The notes below the pieces were generated by a model. The model made no database searches, had not been told where the DNA came from, and saw only the letters and a program-made list of their open reading frames with translations. A stretch of DNA of 64,000 nucleotides from Pseudomonas urmiensis (GTDB lineage: Bacteria > Pseudomonadota > Gammaproteobacteria > Pseudomonadales > Pseudomonadaceae): positions 3,477,001 to 3,541,000 of the forward strand of contig NZ_JABWRE020000001.1 in the NCBI RefSeq assembly GCF_014268815.2, written 5' to 3'. This document shows positions 33,797-43,167 of the stretch, piece after piece; position 1 is the stretch's first letter; each line of letters starts with the position of its first letter. Made by a program: the position numbers and the translations under genes.

Positions 33797-36450
33797 GTTG
33801 TTGGATACGCCTGGGCCTGGAACCGACCCAGGACCTGAACAGCATCCGCCAGGCCTACCGTGGCCTGCTGCCGTCGCACCACCCAGAAACCGACCCGCAA
33901 GGTTTCCAAGCGCTGCGCGAGGCCTATGAAGAGGCCCTGCGCCTGGCCCGCGAAGGTGAATCGAGCGCCGCCTCCGAAGCTGACGCCGCGGCCCAGGATG
34001 ACACGCCACACCCAGCTTTGCAGGCCTTCCACCGCCTGCTTGAAGAGCCGGCCTTGCGCTTCGATCCGGTCGCCTGGCAGGAATACATCGCCGAGCTCGA
34101 CGAGTTACCACTGGACGACCTCGAAGCGCTGAGCTGGCGCCTGCTGCACGAACTGCGTAACTGCGGGCCGATCTCGCACCGCTGTGTCGGCCTGCTGGCC
34201 CAGCGCCTGGGCTGGGCCGAACAACTGCTGTGCCTGGAAGATCCACATGAGGTGGAAGCCTTCCTCCAGCGTCTGGAGCAACCCGATCCATTCGACACCG
34301 GGCTGATGCGCGATTGGCCGCCGGCGGCGCAGCTGGAGGCGCTGTGGTACTTCCGCAGCCTGGAGTACTGCTTCCAGCAACGGCCGCTGTTCGAGTACGC
34401 GCAATTCGCCCAAACCCATACCTGCCTGGCCTTCCCCGACGATCAGGGCTTGATCCAGCGCCTGCTGGTGCAGTTCAGCCAGGCTGGGGTCGCCAGCCAA
34501 ACCCTGCACGCGCTGCTGCTGGAGCGCCAACGCCAGGCCCCGGACGATCAGGACCTGCTCTACCTGCTGGCCTGCCAGGCCGACGCCCTGGGCGCCAAGC
34601 AGCAGGCGATGGACTGCTGGCTGCGGCTGTGGCGCGAACACCGCCATCCGCAGGCTGAGCGCTGGCTGATCGAGCTCTGCACGCAGTACCAGTCGCAACG
34701 CCTGCCGCTGCTGATCCAGGCCTTCGATAGTGTGTCGCAGCCCGTTTCCTGGCCCGAGGATCTTGCCGATCCTGCGCAGTTGCTGGGCACCCCGGCACAA
34801 AACCCGCAAACCCTGGCGCGCTGGCTGCAAGCCTCGCGCCTGGAGCTGGGTGGTATCGCCAGCCAGTTCATCGACTGGCGCCTGGACGGTGACGACGAAC
34901 TGCCTTTGCTGGCCCTGCTGCTGGATGACCCGACAGAGGCGCAAGACCGCGCCCTGCATCGCCTGTACTGGTATGCCTGGGCGTTGCAGCGCGGTGAAGC
35001 CGAGCTGTTACGGCAGATCCTTGCGCAAACGCCCGGCGAAGATGCCCTCGACGCCTTGATCCTGGAAGGCTTCCAACGCCAGGCCGAGCAACAACTGCAC
35101 TGGTTGCAACAGGCACCGGTGGTGCAGGCCCTGGTGCAGTTCTGCCAGCGTGAAGACCCTGCCGCGTCATTGCCCGAGGCACTCGCCACGCAACAGCTGC
35201 ACCCGGCGTGCCGCGAGTGGCTGCGGCGCATGCGCAACTACGGCGCGCCAGCACTGCACAGCCTCAACCGCAACTTCGAGATGCGGCGCATGTTCACCGT
35301 CCCCTTCGCCCTGCAAACACAGGACAAACTCGCCGAGCGCGGCCTGTTGCTGCCGCCGATGCCGGATGGCGAAGCCGCCTGGAACTGGCATCGCCAGCAA
35401 TTGTTCATGCTCGCCCTGCTCGAACACCCGACGCGCTGGCTGAGCTTGATACCGGCGCAGTTGCCCGGCCAACTGCACTACCCCGCCGAGCATCCATTCG
35501 CCCCGCTGCATGGCGTGCTGCTGCAAACCCTGGCCAGCCCAGACGGCAGCAACGGCCTGTTCGGCGCGCTGGACAGCGCCGATCCGGCACAAGCGCTAGT
35601 GGCCAACCAGATGCTGACCTTGCGCACCCTGCTCGACAGTGCCCAACTGCCCAGCGCCGCGCAGCTCTTGGCAAGCCTGGAAAACGAGCCCAACGTGCTC
35701 GACGACTACCCGCTGGGCAAACTGCTGTTCTGCGCGGTGCTCTATCACGACCGCAGCTTGGACGAGGAGCAACGCACGCGCCTGCGCAACCGCATCGAGG
35801 CGTTGTACATCGAGGACTACGGGTACGAGCCGCTGCGGCGCAATCTGGTCGAGGGCAAGACCAAGCATCCGCCGGCTGACCTGTTGCACAAGCAAGGCAT
35901 CGCCAGCCGCCCATTCAACGATGCCCTGGATGCGCTGGACAGCCTGCTCAACCACTGCGCCCCGCCCAAGACCCGGTTGCTGCGCGCCCTGCAAAAAGCC
36001 AAGGACGACGCCGAGCTCGATCCAGGGCTGCGCTGCGCGATCATGGCCTTGCTGTCGTGGAGCGAGCGTATGCTGCGCAACGATCTCAAGCAGGCACCTG
36101 CGCCATTCTGGGCGGTGTGGAAGCTCAAAAGCCGGCTCAACCGCACAGGTTTTGCCTTGCACCTGGGCGCGATTGCGTTGTGCGGGAGCTTGATGCTGAC
36201 CGCCCCCATGATCGTGGTGGTGATGGGGTTGCTGTTGGTCAGCGGCTTTCTCAGGCGCTTGCGTGACATTGGCCAAGGGGTGCCGGCGCTGCTGTTGCTG
36301 CTGGTGGTCAGCCGGGTGTTGCCGGTGTTGCCGCTGATGTTGCTGGGGCTGCCGGGAGACAAGCTGCCCAATCGTTATGGCCCGCCGCCGGGCAAGGCGC
36401 AGCAGCTGGACGGTGGGTTGCAGGCGACGTTGCGGCGTTTGAACGGTTGA
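33793..36450 (+). CDS. J-domain membrane protein (DjlC-like), co-chaperone candidate
   Basis: The 885-residue product starts MSCWIRLGLEPTQDLN and has an N-terminal J-domain-like region (about residues 3-55) in which the usual HPD is HPE (SHHPETDP). A long region of helical repeats with many Leu/Gln/Glu follows, and two or three hydrophobic helices lie near the C-terminus (about 795-855). It would therefore be anchored in the inner membrane by its tail. It overlaps the DUF1266 gene and faces an hscC-type Hsp70, its probable partner. The upstream in-frame ATG at 33733 lies inside DUF1266 and is rejected. Confidence 0.8.
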   Translation: MSCWIRLGLEPTQDLNSIRQAYRGLLPSHHPETDPQGFQALREAYEEALRLAREGESSAASEADAAAQDDTPHPALQAFHRLLEEPALRFDPVAWQEYIAELDELPLDDLEALSWRLLHELRNCGPISHRCVGLLAQRLGWAEQLLCLEDPHEVEAFLQRLEQPDPFDTGLMRDWPPAAQLEALWYFRSLEYCFQQRPLFEYAQFAQTHTCLAFPDDQGLIQRLLVQFSQAGVASQTLHALLLERQRQAPDDQDLLYLLACQADALGAKQQAMDCWLRLWREHRHPQAERWLIELCTQYQSQRLPLLIQAFDSVSQPVSWPEDLADPAQLLGTPAQNPQTLARWLQASRLELGGIASQFIDWRLDGDDELPLLALLLDDPTEAQDRALHRLYWYAWALQRGEAELLRQILAQTPGEDALDALILEGFQRQAEQQLHWLQQAPVVQALVQFCQREDPAASLPEALATQQLHPACREWLRRMRNYGAPALHSLNRNFEMRRMFTVPFALQTQDKLAERGLLLPPMPDGEAAWNWHRQQLFMLALLEHPTRWLSLIPAQLPGQLHYPAEHPFAPLHGVLLQTLASPDGSNGLFGALDSADPAQALVANQMLTLRTLLDSAQLPSAAQLLASLENEPNVLDDYPLGKLLFCAVLYHDRSLDEEQRTRLRNRIEALYIEDYGYEPLRRNLVEGKTKHPPADLLHKQGIASRPFNDALDALDSLLNHCAPPKTRLLRALQKAKDDAELDPGLRCAIMALLSWSERMLRNDLKQAPAPFWAVWKLKSRLNRTGFALHLGAIALCGSLMLTAPMIVVVMGLLLVSGFLRRLRDIGQGVPALLLLLVVSRVLPVLPLMLLGLPGDKLPNRYGPPPGKAQQLDGGLQATLRRLNG

Positions 36451-36463
36451 ACGATGAGCAGCG

Positions 36464-36482
36464 GGGGCCGCGTTGCGGCCCC
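36464..36482. terminator. GC-rich hairpin between convergent chaperone genes
   Basis: GGGGCCGC-GTT-GCGGCCCC is a perfect 8-bp stem with a 3-base loop in the 39 bases between the J-protein and hscC stops. No long T-run follows on either strand. Confidence 0.6.
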
Positions 36483-36489
36483 AACACTG

Positions 36490-38196
36490 TCAATAGCGCA
36501 ACTCATCCAACGCCTGGCTCAGTTGCTGGCGCTGGCGACTGATCTCCCCGGCCTGCTGCCCCGCCAACACGGTATTGAACGCATCCAGCCAACTGCCAAT
36601 CAACTCCCGCTCTTCACCCAGGCTCTGCATCCACGCCCGCTCCAAACGCGCCAACAAGGTGCGATTGGGCAGCGCATCGCGCGGATGAATCTTCAACCGC
36701 GACAGCCGCTCATGGCTGGCCTGGCGCGCGGGTTCATCCAACCCGGTCGGGCTGCGGTCGATGCTGTGGCTGTGCTTCTGGCCGGTTTCCTGGAAGGTCA
36801 CATCCACCTCCAACAAGCCATTGATGTCGTAGCTAAAACGCACATCCAGCGACTGAATCTGCCCGGTCTGCTGCAACGGGATCTCGAAACTGTCCACCAG
36901 AATATTGTCACGCACCCAAGGCCGCTCGCCCTGATACACAGCGATGCGCACCACTTTCTGCTCGGCATGGCTGCTATAGAAGCGCTCGACCCGCGAGGTC
37001 GGGATCACGGTATTGCGCTCGATGATCGGCGAAAACGCCCCGCTGTTCTCCCCGCCACGCTGGGCGGCGATGCCCAGGGTGTAGGGGCAGACATCGGTGA
37101 GAATCAGCTCATCGATAGCCTCGTCTCGCGCCTTGCACGCCGCCTGGCTGGCAGCGCCGAGGGCGACGATGGTGTCCGGATCCAGGTGCCGATACGGCAA
37201 CCGGCCAAACAACTTGGCCACCAGCTGCTGCACCTGCGCCATGCGCGTCGCACCACCGACCAGTACCAGGCTGTCCAGCTCCTTGGGGCTCAAGCGGGCG
37301 TCACGCAGAGCCTGCTCGATCGGCGCACGCACCCGGGCCAGCAATGGCGCCCAGATCGCTTGCAGCTTGAGCTCATCGAGTTGCCATTGGCGCGGCTGTG
37401 CATCGCCGTTCCAGCTCAGGGTCCAGTTGCCCTCGCCCAATTCATGTTTGAACTGCTCGATGGCGTCATGCAGGCTGGCCAGCGCTTGCGGCTGCAGGTC
37501 GTCCAGCGTGAGATTCCAATCGCGCAAGCACGCCAGCAGCAAGGCATCGGTAAAGTCTTCGCCGCCCAGATAGTTGTCGCCGGTGGAGGCATGCACCTCG
37601 ATCAGCGGCAGCGCGTACTCCAGCACGGTGACATCGAAGGTGCCGCCGCCCAGGTCGAACACCAGGGTGCGCTCGAATTTCTGCTCATGCAGCCCATAGG
37701 CCATTGCCGCAGCGGTCGGCTCGTTGATCAGCCGCTGTACCTTCAACCCGGCAAGCTCGGCGGCGAATACCGTGCGCTTGCGTTGCTCGTCGCTGAAGTA
37801 GGCGGGCACCGAAATCACCGCCTCGCTCACGGGGCAGCCCAGATAGGCTTCGGCATCTTGCTTGAGCGCGCCCAGGACCAGTGCCGACAGCTCTTCAGGG
37901 GTGAAGCGATGCTCGCCCAGCTCAAAGCGCTTGTCGCTGCCCATGAAACGCTTGAACGCGGCGGCCGTGCGCAGCGGATGGGTGGTCAAGCGCGCCTTGG
38001 CGGCCTTGCCGACGAGAATGCTGCCATCGTCATCGACGCTGACCACCGACGGCGTCAGCACTTCGCCCAAGGCGTTGGCGATCAGCCGCGCTTGCCCGTC
38101 TTGCCAGACGGCAATCAGGCTATTGGTGGTGCCCAAGTCGATGCCCAGCAATGGCGTGGCAACTGCGGGGGAGAGAGAAGTACTGGCATCCTGCAT
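36490..38196 (-). CDS. hscC: Hsp70-family chaperone HscC
   Basis: The 568-residue product has the Hsp70 ATPase signatures: LLGIDLGTTNSLIAVW (phosphate 1, about 16-32), FDLGGGTFDVTVLEY (phosphate 2, about 178) and LVGGATRMAQVQ (adenosine, about 315). The substrate-binding part is shorter than DnaK and lacks its C-terminal EEVD-like tail and long lid, as in HscC. E. coli HscC interacts genetically with sigma-70 and works with DjlC. It is convergent with the J-protein and DUF1266 genes, a layout that keeps the same three partners as E. coli. Confidence 0.9.
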   Translation of the reverse strand: MQDASTSLSPAVATPLLGIDLGTTNSLIAVWQDGQARLIANALGEVLTPSVVSVDDDGSILVGKAAKARLTTHPLRTAAAFKRFMGSDKRFELGEHRFTPEELSALVLGALKQDAEAYLGCPVSEAVISVPAYFSDEQRKRTVFAAELAGLKVQRLINEPTAAAMAYGLHEQKFERTLVFDLGGGTFDVTVLEYALPLIEVHASTGDNYLGGEDFTDALLLACLRDWNLTLDDLQPQALASLHDAIEQFKHELGEGNWTLSWNGDAQPRQWQLDELKLQAIWAPLLARVRAPIEQALRDARLSPKELDSLVLVGGATRMAQVQQLVAKLFGRLPYRHLDPDTIVALGAASQAACKARDEAIDELILTDVCPYTLGIAAQRGGENSGAFSPIIERNTVIPTSRVERFYSSHAEQKVVRIAVYQGERPWVRDNILVDSFEIPLQQTGQIQSLDVRFSYDINGLLEVDVTFQETGQKHSHSIDRSPTGLDEPARQASHERLSRLKIHPRDALPNRTLLARLERAWMQSLGEERELIGSWLDAFNTVLAGQQAGEISRQRQQLSQALDELRY

Positions 38197-38285
38197 GGTC
38201 GGTCTCTTGCTTGCGGTGAAGAGCCGGAGCGGAACCTGCTGGCCGCTTCCGGCGGACAGGGGGCATTCTGACGCAATGCCAGAAA

Positions 38286-38312
38286 CAAAAAAAGCGACCC
38301 TAAGGTCGCTTT
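38286..38312 (-). terminator. terminator of the tRNA operon
   Basis: On the minus strand AGCGACC-TTAG-GGTCGCT is a perfect 7-bp stem followed by TTTTTT. It lies about 45 bases after tRNA-Asp. Confidence 0.85.
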
Positions 38313-38355
38313 CTCTGTTGCTTCAGGGTGTTCAGTGGGCCCTTGAAGCTGAATA

Positions 38356-38432
38356 TGGCGCAGCGGACGGGACTCGAACCCGCGACCCCCGGCGTGACAG
38401 GCCGGTATTCTAACCGACTGAACTACCGCTGC
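38356..38432 (-). tRNA. tRNA-Asp(GTC)
   Basis: The 77-base gene (with CCA encoded) folds as a cloverleaf: acceptor GCAGCGG/CCGCTGC, anticodon loop CTGTCAC with anticodon GTC, and T-arm GCGGGTTCGAGTCCCG. It follows tRNA-Val by 13 bases. Confidence 0.97.
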
Positions 38433-38445
38433 GCTATACATCGAG

Positions 38446-38521
38446 TGGTGGGTGATGACGGGATCGAACCGCCGACCCTCTGCTTGTAAGGCAGATGCTC
38501 TCCCGGCTGAGCTAATCACCC
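38446..38521 (-). tRNA. tRNA-Val(TAC)
   Basis: The 76-base gene with encoded CCA has acceptor GGGTGAT/ATCACCC, anticodon loop CTTACAA with anticodon TAC, and T-arm GGCGGTTCGATCCCGTC. It is first gene of a two-tRNA transcript. Confidence 0.97.
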
Positions 38522-38541
38522 TTCGTCTCGGTGTGGCGCGC

Positions 38542-38592
38542 ATTCTACGGAGGACGTACCACCCTGGCAAGCACTTTTTTAAAAATTTTTTG
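38542..38592 (-). promoter_or_regulatory. sigma-70 promoter of the tRNA-Val/Asp operon, with UP-like element
   Basis: On the minus strand the -35 is TTGCCA (38565-38570) and the -10 is TAGAAT (38542-38547), with exactly 17 bases between. An A/T tract upstream (about 38574-38592) looks like an UP element, and a GC-rich discriminator GCGCGCC follows, as in stringently controlled stable-RNA promoters. Confidence 0.82.
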
Positions 38593-38727
38593 CAGGGCTT
38601 TCAAGGACCTAGCGCAACCGCCCTTTTCCTTACTAATAAGTGGCTGATGGCCCTCTGACAGGGTTGGCCGCATGGCACCAGTCGGAGAATAATGCCCGCC
38701 TTATGCATTAAGGAGAGATCTACCCTC

Positions 38728-39648
38728 ATGTGGTTCAAGAACCTGCTGACCTATCGCCTGACCCAGGAAGTCCCATTCGAGCCTGAGGCACTGGAAGCCG
38801 CCCTGGCCAGCAAGCCGGCCCGCCCATGCGCCAGCCAGGAGCTGACCACCTACGGTTTCGTCGCGCCGTTCGGCAAAGGCGAAGACGCTCCTCTGGTGCA
38901 TGTCAGCGGTGAGTTCCTGCTGATTGCCGCGCGCAAGGAAGAACGCATCCTGCCCAGCAGCGTGGTCAACGACGCGGTCAAAGAGAAGGTCGAGGAGATC
39001 GAGACCGAGCAGATGCGCAAGGTCTATAAGAAGGAACGCGACCAGATCAAGGATGACATCATCCAGACCTTCCTGCCGCGTGCCTTCATTCGCCGCTCGA
39101 TGATCTTCGCTGCCATCGCCCCGCGCCTGGGCCTGATCCTGGTCAACTCGGCCAGCGCCAAGCGCGCCGAAGACCTGTTGTCGACCCTGCGCGAAGTGAT
39201 GGGTTCGCTGCCGGTGCGGCCGGTGACCGTGAAGATCGCCCCGAGCGCGACCATGACCGATTGGGTCAAGTCGCAAGCCGCCGCGCCAGACTTCTATGTG
39301 CTGGACGAGTGCGAACTGCGTGACACCCATGAAGACGGCGGTATCGTCCGTTGCAAGCGCCAGGACCTGAAGAGCGACGAGATCCAACTGCACCTGGGCA
39401 CCGGCAAGGTGGTGACTCAGCTGGCCCTGGCCTGGCAGGACAAGCTGTCGTTCGTGCTCGACGACAAGACCGTGATCAAGCGCCTGAAGTTCGAGGAACT
39501 GCTGCAAGAGCAGGCTGAGCAGGATGGCGGTGATGAAGCGCAGCAGCAGTTCGATGCCAGCTTCCTGCTGATGATGATGACCTTTACCGAGTTCCTGCCG
39601 GCGCTGTTCGAGGCGTTGGGTGGCGAAGAGATTCCGCAAGGGGTCTGA
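38728..39648 (+). CDS. rdgC: recombination-associated protein RdgC
   Basis: RdgC forms ring-shaped dimers that bind DNA non-specifically and limits RecA filament use at replication forks. The 306-residue product begins [11 protein letters not shown], as RdgC does, and has the conserved [18 protein letters not shown] and [10 protein letters not shown] segments; length matches E. coli (303). An in-frame start at 38692 is rejected because a TAAGGAGAG ribosome site precedes 38728. It has its own promoter region beside the divergent tRNA operon. Confidence 0.96.
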   Translation: MWFKNLLTYRLTQEVPFEPEALEAALASKPARPCASQELTTYGFVAPFGKGEDAPLVHVSGEFLLIAARKEERILPSSVVNDAVKEKVEEIETEQMRKVYKKERDQIKDDIIQTFLPRAFIRRSMIFAAIAPRLGLILVNSASAKRAEDLLSTLREVMGSLPVRPVTVKIAPSATMTDWVKSQAAAPDFYVLDECELRDTHEDGGIVRCKRQDLKSDEIQLHLGTGKVVTQLALAWQDKLSFVLDDKTVIKRLKFEELLQEQAEQDGGDEAQQQFDASFLLMMMTFTEFLPALFEALGGEEIPQGV

Positions 39649-39669
39649 GCGTTGTCGCAGTAGCATTTT

Positions 39670-39787
39670 GGGGCCGCTTTGCGGCCCTTCGCGGGCAAGC
39701 CCGCTCCCACAAGGACCGCGCTGTTCTGAAGGGCAGCGTAATCCCTGTGGGAGCGGGCTTGCCCGCGAAGGGCTGCAAAGCAGCCCC
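39670..39787. repeat. long REP pair (BIME) after rdgC
   Basis: Arms begin GGGGCCGCTTTGCGGCCCTT and end AAGGGCTGCAAAGCAGCCCC, enclosing two inverted REP cores with about 35 bases between. The outer GGGGCCGC... extension makes it the longest palindrome in the window. Confidence 0.9.
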
Positions 39788-39820
39788 AACTACGCCGATT
39801 AAAAGAATAAGGATCTACCC

Positions 39821-40786
39821 ATGCGTGCCCTCGCCGCTTTGAGCCGCTTCGTCGGCAACACCTTCGCCATCTGGGTGCTGCTGTTCGCCTGCCTGGCCTT
39901 CCTTCAGCCGCAATGGTTCATCGCCCTGAAAGTGGCCATCGTGCCGCTGCTCGGCCTGGTGATGTTCGGCATGGGCCTTACCCTCAAACTCGACGACTTC
40001 GCCGCCCTCGCCCGCCAACCCTGGCGCGTGGCACTGGGGGTAGTGGCGCACTTCGTGATCATGCCGGGCATGGCTTGGTTGTTGTGCCAGCTGTTTCACC
40101 TGCCGCCGGAGATCGCCGTCGGCGTGATCCTGGTCGGCTGCTGCCCGAGCGGCACGGCGTCCAACGTGATGGTGTGGTTGTCCAAGGGCGACCTGGCGCT
40201 GGCCGTGGCGATTGCCGCAGTGACCACGCTGTTGGCGCCACTGCTCACCCCCACGCTGATCTGGTTCCTGGCCTCGGCCTGGTTGCCGGTGTCCTTCATG
40301 GACATGTTCTGGTCGATCCTGCAGCTGGTGATGCTGCCGATCGTGCTCGGTGTCGTGGCGCAGAAACTGCTGGGCGAGCGGGTGCAACTGGCGGTGCAGG
40401 TGCTGCCGCTGGTGTCGGTGGTGAGTATCGTGATGATCGTCTGTGCGGTGGTCGCGGCGAGTCAGGCGAAGATCGCCGAGTCAGGCCTGCTGATCATGGC
40501 GGTGGTAGTGCTGCACAACAGCTTTGGTTATCTGCTGGGCTATCTGACCGGCAAGCTGTGCAAACTGCCGCTGGCCCAGCGTAAGTCGCTGGCGCTGGAG
40601 GTGGGCATGCAGAACTCGGGGCTGGGCGCGGCGTTGGCGGCGGCGCATTTCTCGCCATTGGCGGCGGTGCCCAGTGCGCTGTTCAGCGTTTGGCACAATA
40701 TCTCTGGGGCGTTGCTGTCGACCTGGTTCCGGCGCATGCAAGAGCCTGTAACAGTAGAAGCCGAGGCTAGACCCGCCAACCCTTGA
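39821..40786 (+). CDS. bile acid:sodium symporter family transporter
   Basis: The 321-residue inner-membrane protein has about ten hydrophobic helices and the BASS-family motifs LLGLVMFGMGLTL and VGCCPSGTASNVM (near residue 105), which form the crossed sodium-site helices, and LEVGMQNSGLGAAL near 265. Bacterial members probably carry organic acids such as pantoate or keto acids with sodium; the native substrate here is unknown. It starts after the REP pair with an AAGGAT site. Confidence 0.88.
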   Translation: MRALAALSRFVGNTFAIWVLLFACLAFLQPQWFIALKVAIVPLLGLVMFGMGLTLKLDDFAALARQPWRVALGVVAHFVIMPGMAWLLCQLFHLPPEIAVGVILVGCCPSGTASNVMVWLSKGDLALAVAIAAVTTLLAPLLTPTLIWFLASAWLPVSFMDMFWSILQLVMLPIVLGVVAQKLLGERVQLAVQVLPLVSVVSIVMIVCAVVAASQAKIAESGLLIMAVVVLHNSFGYLLGYLTGKLCKLPLAQRKSLALEVGMQNSGLGAALAAAHFSPLAAVPSALFSVWHNISGALLSTWFRRMQEPVTVEAEARPANP

Positions 40787-40804
40787 TGACGTTAGTGGCC
40801 TCAC

Positions 40805-40830
40805 CGCGGGCCCGCTCCCTCGGGCCCGCG
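40805..40830. terminator. GC-rich hairpin after the symporter gene
   Basis: CGCGGGCCCG-CTCCCT-CGGGCCCGCG is a perfect 10-bp stem. It looks like a decayed REP pair and could stop readthrough into the riboswitch region. Confidence 0.6.
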
Positions 40831-40881
40831 ATGAAGGCGCTATGGACATCCCCCCTGCAATTGGGCAATATACTGCGCACT

Positions 40882-40930
40882 GTGAGGACGACCTCACGAC
40901 GCACCGCGTGACCAATCAGGGGACGGCCCC
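40882..40930 (+). promoter_or_regulatory. guanidine-II (mini-ykkC) riboswitch
   Basis: Two hairpins carry the class-defining ACGR loops: GTGAGG-ACGA-CCTCAC (40882-40897) and GGGG-ACGG-CCCC (40919-40930), joined by a 21-base linker. A -10 element TATACT (40869-40874) would start RNA right at hairpin 1. It precedes sugE/gdx, whose products export guanidinium. Guanidine binding should free the ribosome site and turn translation on. Confidence 0.92.
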
Positions 40931-40956
40931 ATCATTCAAACGATGGAGACACACTC

Positions 40957-41274
40957 ATGTCCTGGATCATTCTGTTCTTCGCCGGCCTGTTCGAAGTAGG
41001 CTGGGCGGTAGGCCTGAAATACACCGACGGCTTCACCCGGCCACTGCCAACCGTGCTCACGGTCGGCGCCATGGTGATCAGCCTTGGCTTGTTGGGCCTG
41101 GCCATGAAAGAACTGCCACTGGGTACCGCCTATGCCATCTGGACCGGAGTTGGTGCAGTCGGTACGGTGATTGCCGGGATCATCCTGTTCGGTGAATCCA
41201 TGGCCCTGGTCCGCCTGCTCAGCGTTGCCCTGATCATCACCGGCCTGGTCGGCCTGAAGGTCAGCGCCAGCTGA
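40957..41274 (+). CDS. sugE: guanidinium exporter SugE/Gdx (SMR family)
   Basis: The 105-residue product has four transmembrane helices and the essential proton/substrate Glu13 ([12 protein letters not shown]). The Gdx-type helix 4 and the sequence [15 protein letters not shown] are conserved. Gdx proteins exchange guanidinium for protons. The guanidine-II riboswitch 26 bases upstream supports this over a general quaternary-ammonium role. Ribosome site is GATGGAG. Confidence 0.95.
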   Translation: MSWIILFFAGLFEVGWAVGLKYTDGFTRPLPTVLTVGAMVISLGLLGLAMKELPLGTAYAIWTGVGAVGTVIAGIILFGESMALVRLLSVALIITGLVGLKVSAS

Positions 41275-41292
41275 CCTCCCCCCTACTATCTG

Positions 41293-43167
41293 TTAACGCA
41301 GATCGCCGCGCAGAGCACTGACCTGCTCGCGTAGCGCTTCCGGCTGCGCCGCCTCCACCGGGATGGCGGCGCCCGCCACCAGGGTCACCCGCGACCACAG
41401 TCGCTTGAACAAGCCCTTGCCCGGATCGCGACTGAAGAAGCTGCCCCACAAGCCCTGCAACGCCAGGGGGATCACCGGCACTGGGGTCTCCTGCAAAATC
41501 CGATTGACCCCACCTTTGAACACATCGATCTCGCCATCGGCGGTCAGCTTGCCCTCGGGGAAGATGCACACCACCTCGCCCGCCGCCAGGTACTGGGCGA
41601 TCCGCGCGAAGGCCCGCTCGTACGTCGCTTCATCTTCACCACGCCCGGCAATCGGAATCGCCCCAGCGGTGCGGAAGACGAAGTTGAGCACCGGCAAGTT
41701 GTAGATCTTGTAGTACATGACGAAGCGCACCGGCCGCCGGATCGCGCCGCCGATCAGCAGCGCATCGACGAACGACACGTGGTTGCACACCAGCAGCGCC
41801 GCGCCTTCATCGGGAATGCGCTGCAGATCACGGTGCTCGACGCGGTACATCGAGTGGCTGAGCAGCCAGATCAAGAAGCGCATGGTGAACTCAGGCACGA
41901 TGCGGAAGATGTAGGTGTTGACCGCGATATTGAGCAGCGATACCACCAGGAACAGCTGCGGGATGCTCAGCTTGGCCAGGCTCAACAAGACGATGGTAAG
42001 GATCGCCGAGACCACCATGAACAGCGCATTGAGAATGTTGTTGGCAGCGATCACCCGCGCCCGCTCGCCCTCGGCAGTGCGCGCCTGGATCAGTGCATAC
42101 AGCGGCACGATATAGAAACCGCCGAACACCCCCAGGCCAACGATAGAGACCAGGATCCACCAGGCCTGGTGCATCCCCAGCAGGGCCAGCCAGTCGTGCG
42201 CGACGGCGCCGCTCGGCACGTCGCCCGAATGCCACCACCAGAGCAAGCCGAACAGGGTCAGGCCGAACGAGCCGAACGGCACCAGGCCGATTTCCACCTT
42301 GCGCCCGCTGAGCCGTTCACAGAGCAGCGAACCCACGGCGATGCCGACCGAGAACAGGGTCAGCACCAAGGTCACCACGGTTTCATCGCCGTGCAGCCAG
42401 TCTTTGGCATAGGCCGGAATCTGCGTCAGGTAGATGGCGCCGACGAACCAGAACCAGGAGTTGCCGACGATCGAACGCGACACCGCCGGCGTCTGCCCCA
42501 GGCCCAGGCGCAAGGTGATCCAGGACTGCTTGAAGATGTTCCAGTCCAGTTTCATCTCTGGCGCCGCCGCTGCCGCGCGCGGGATCCAGCGACTGGCCAG
42601 GTAGCCCAGCACCGCGGTGCCGACGATGCCGCCAGCCACCACCGTGGCGTAGTTGCTCGACGACATCATCACCCCGGCGCCGATGGTCCCGGCCAGGATC
42701 GCCAGGAAGGTGCCCATTTCCACCAGGCCATTGCCACCGACCAGCTCTTCTTCGCGCAGGGCCTGCGGCAGGATCGAATACTTCACCGGACCAAACAGCG
42801 CCGAATGGGTACCCATGGCGAACAGCGCCAGCAGCATCAGCACCAGGTGATTGCTGACAAAACCGACCGCGCCGATGGCCATGATGACGATCTCCGCCAG
42901 CTTGATCATGCGGATCAGCGCGTCCTTGGCGAACTTCTCGCCAAACTGCCCGGCCAGCGCCGAGAACAGGAAGAACGGCAAAATGAACAGCAACGCGCAC
43001 AAGTTGACCAGGATCGAGCGATCGCCTTCCAGGCTCAGCTTGTACAGGATCGCCAGGATCAGCGACTGCTTGAACAGGTTGTCATTGAAGGCGCCCAGCG
43101 ACTGGGTGATGAAGAACGGCAGAAAGCGCCGCTTGCCGAGCAAGGTGAATTGCGAGGGGTGACTCAT
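41293..43167 (-). CDS. MFS transporter fused to PlsC-type acyltransferase (lysophospholipid import and acylation)
   Basis: The 624-residue product has an MFS domain (about residues 1-405, twelve spans) fused to a glycerolipid acyltransferase domain (about 420-610) with motifs NHVSFVDAL (HX4D) and FPEGKLT. E. coli uses separate LplT (flips lysophospholipid) and Aas (acylates it); this protein joins a transporter and a PlsC domain, but lacks the AMP-ligase half of Aas. So acyl-ACP or acyl-CoA would be the donor (inference). The start is ATG at 43167; a TTG one codon upstream is rejected. It is convergent with sugE. Confidence 0.86.
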   Translation of the reverse strand: MSHPSQFTLLGKRRFLPFFITQSLGAFNDNLFKQSLILAILYKLSLEGDRSILVNLCALLFILPFFLFSALAGQFGEKFAKDALIRMIKLAEIVIMAIGAVGFVSNHLVLMLLALFAMGTHSALFGPVKYSILPQALREEELVGGNGLVEMGTFLAILAGTIGAGVMMSSSNYATVVAGGIVGTAVLGYLASRWIPRAAAAAPEMKLDWNIFKQSWITLRLGLGQTPAVSRSIVGNSWFWFVGAIYLTQIPAYAKDWLHGDETVVTLVLTLFSVGIAVGSLLCERLSGRKVEIGLVPFGSFGLTLFGLLWWWHSGDVPSGAVAHDWLALLGMHQAWWILVSIVGLGVFGGFYIVPLYALIQARTAEGERARVIAANNILNALFMVVSAILTIVLLSLAKLSIPQLFLVVSLLNIAVNTYIFRIVPEFTMRFLIWLLSHSMYRVEHRDLQRIPDEGAALLVCNHVSFVDALLIGGAIRRPVRFVMYYKIYNLPVLNFVFRTAGAIPIAGRGEDEATYERAFARIAQYLAAGEVVCIFPEGKLTADGEIDVFKGGVNRILQETPVPVIPLALQGLWGSFFSRDPGKGLFKRLWSRVTLVAGAAIPVEAAQPEALREQVSALRGDLR

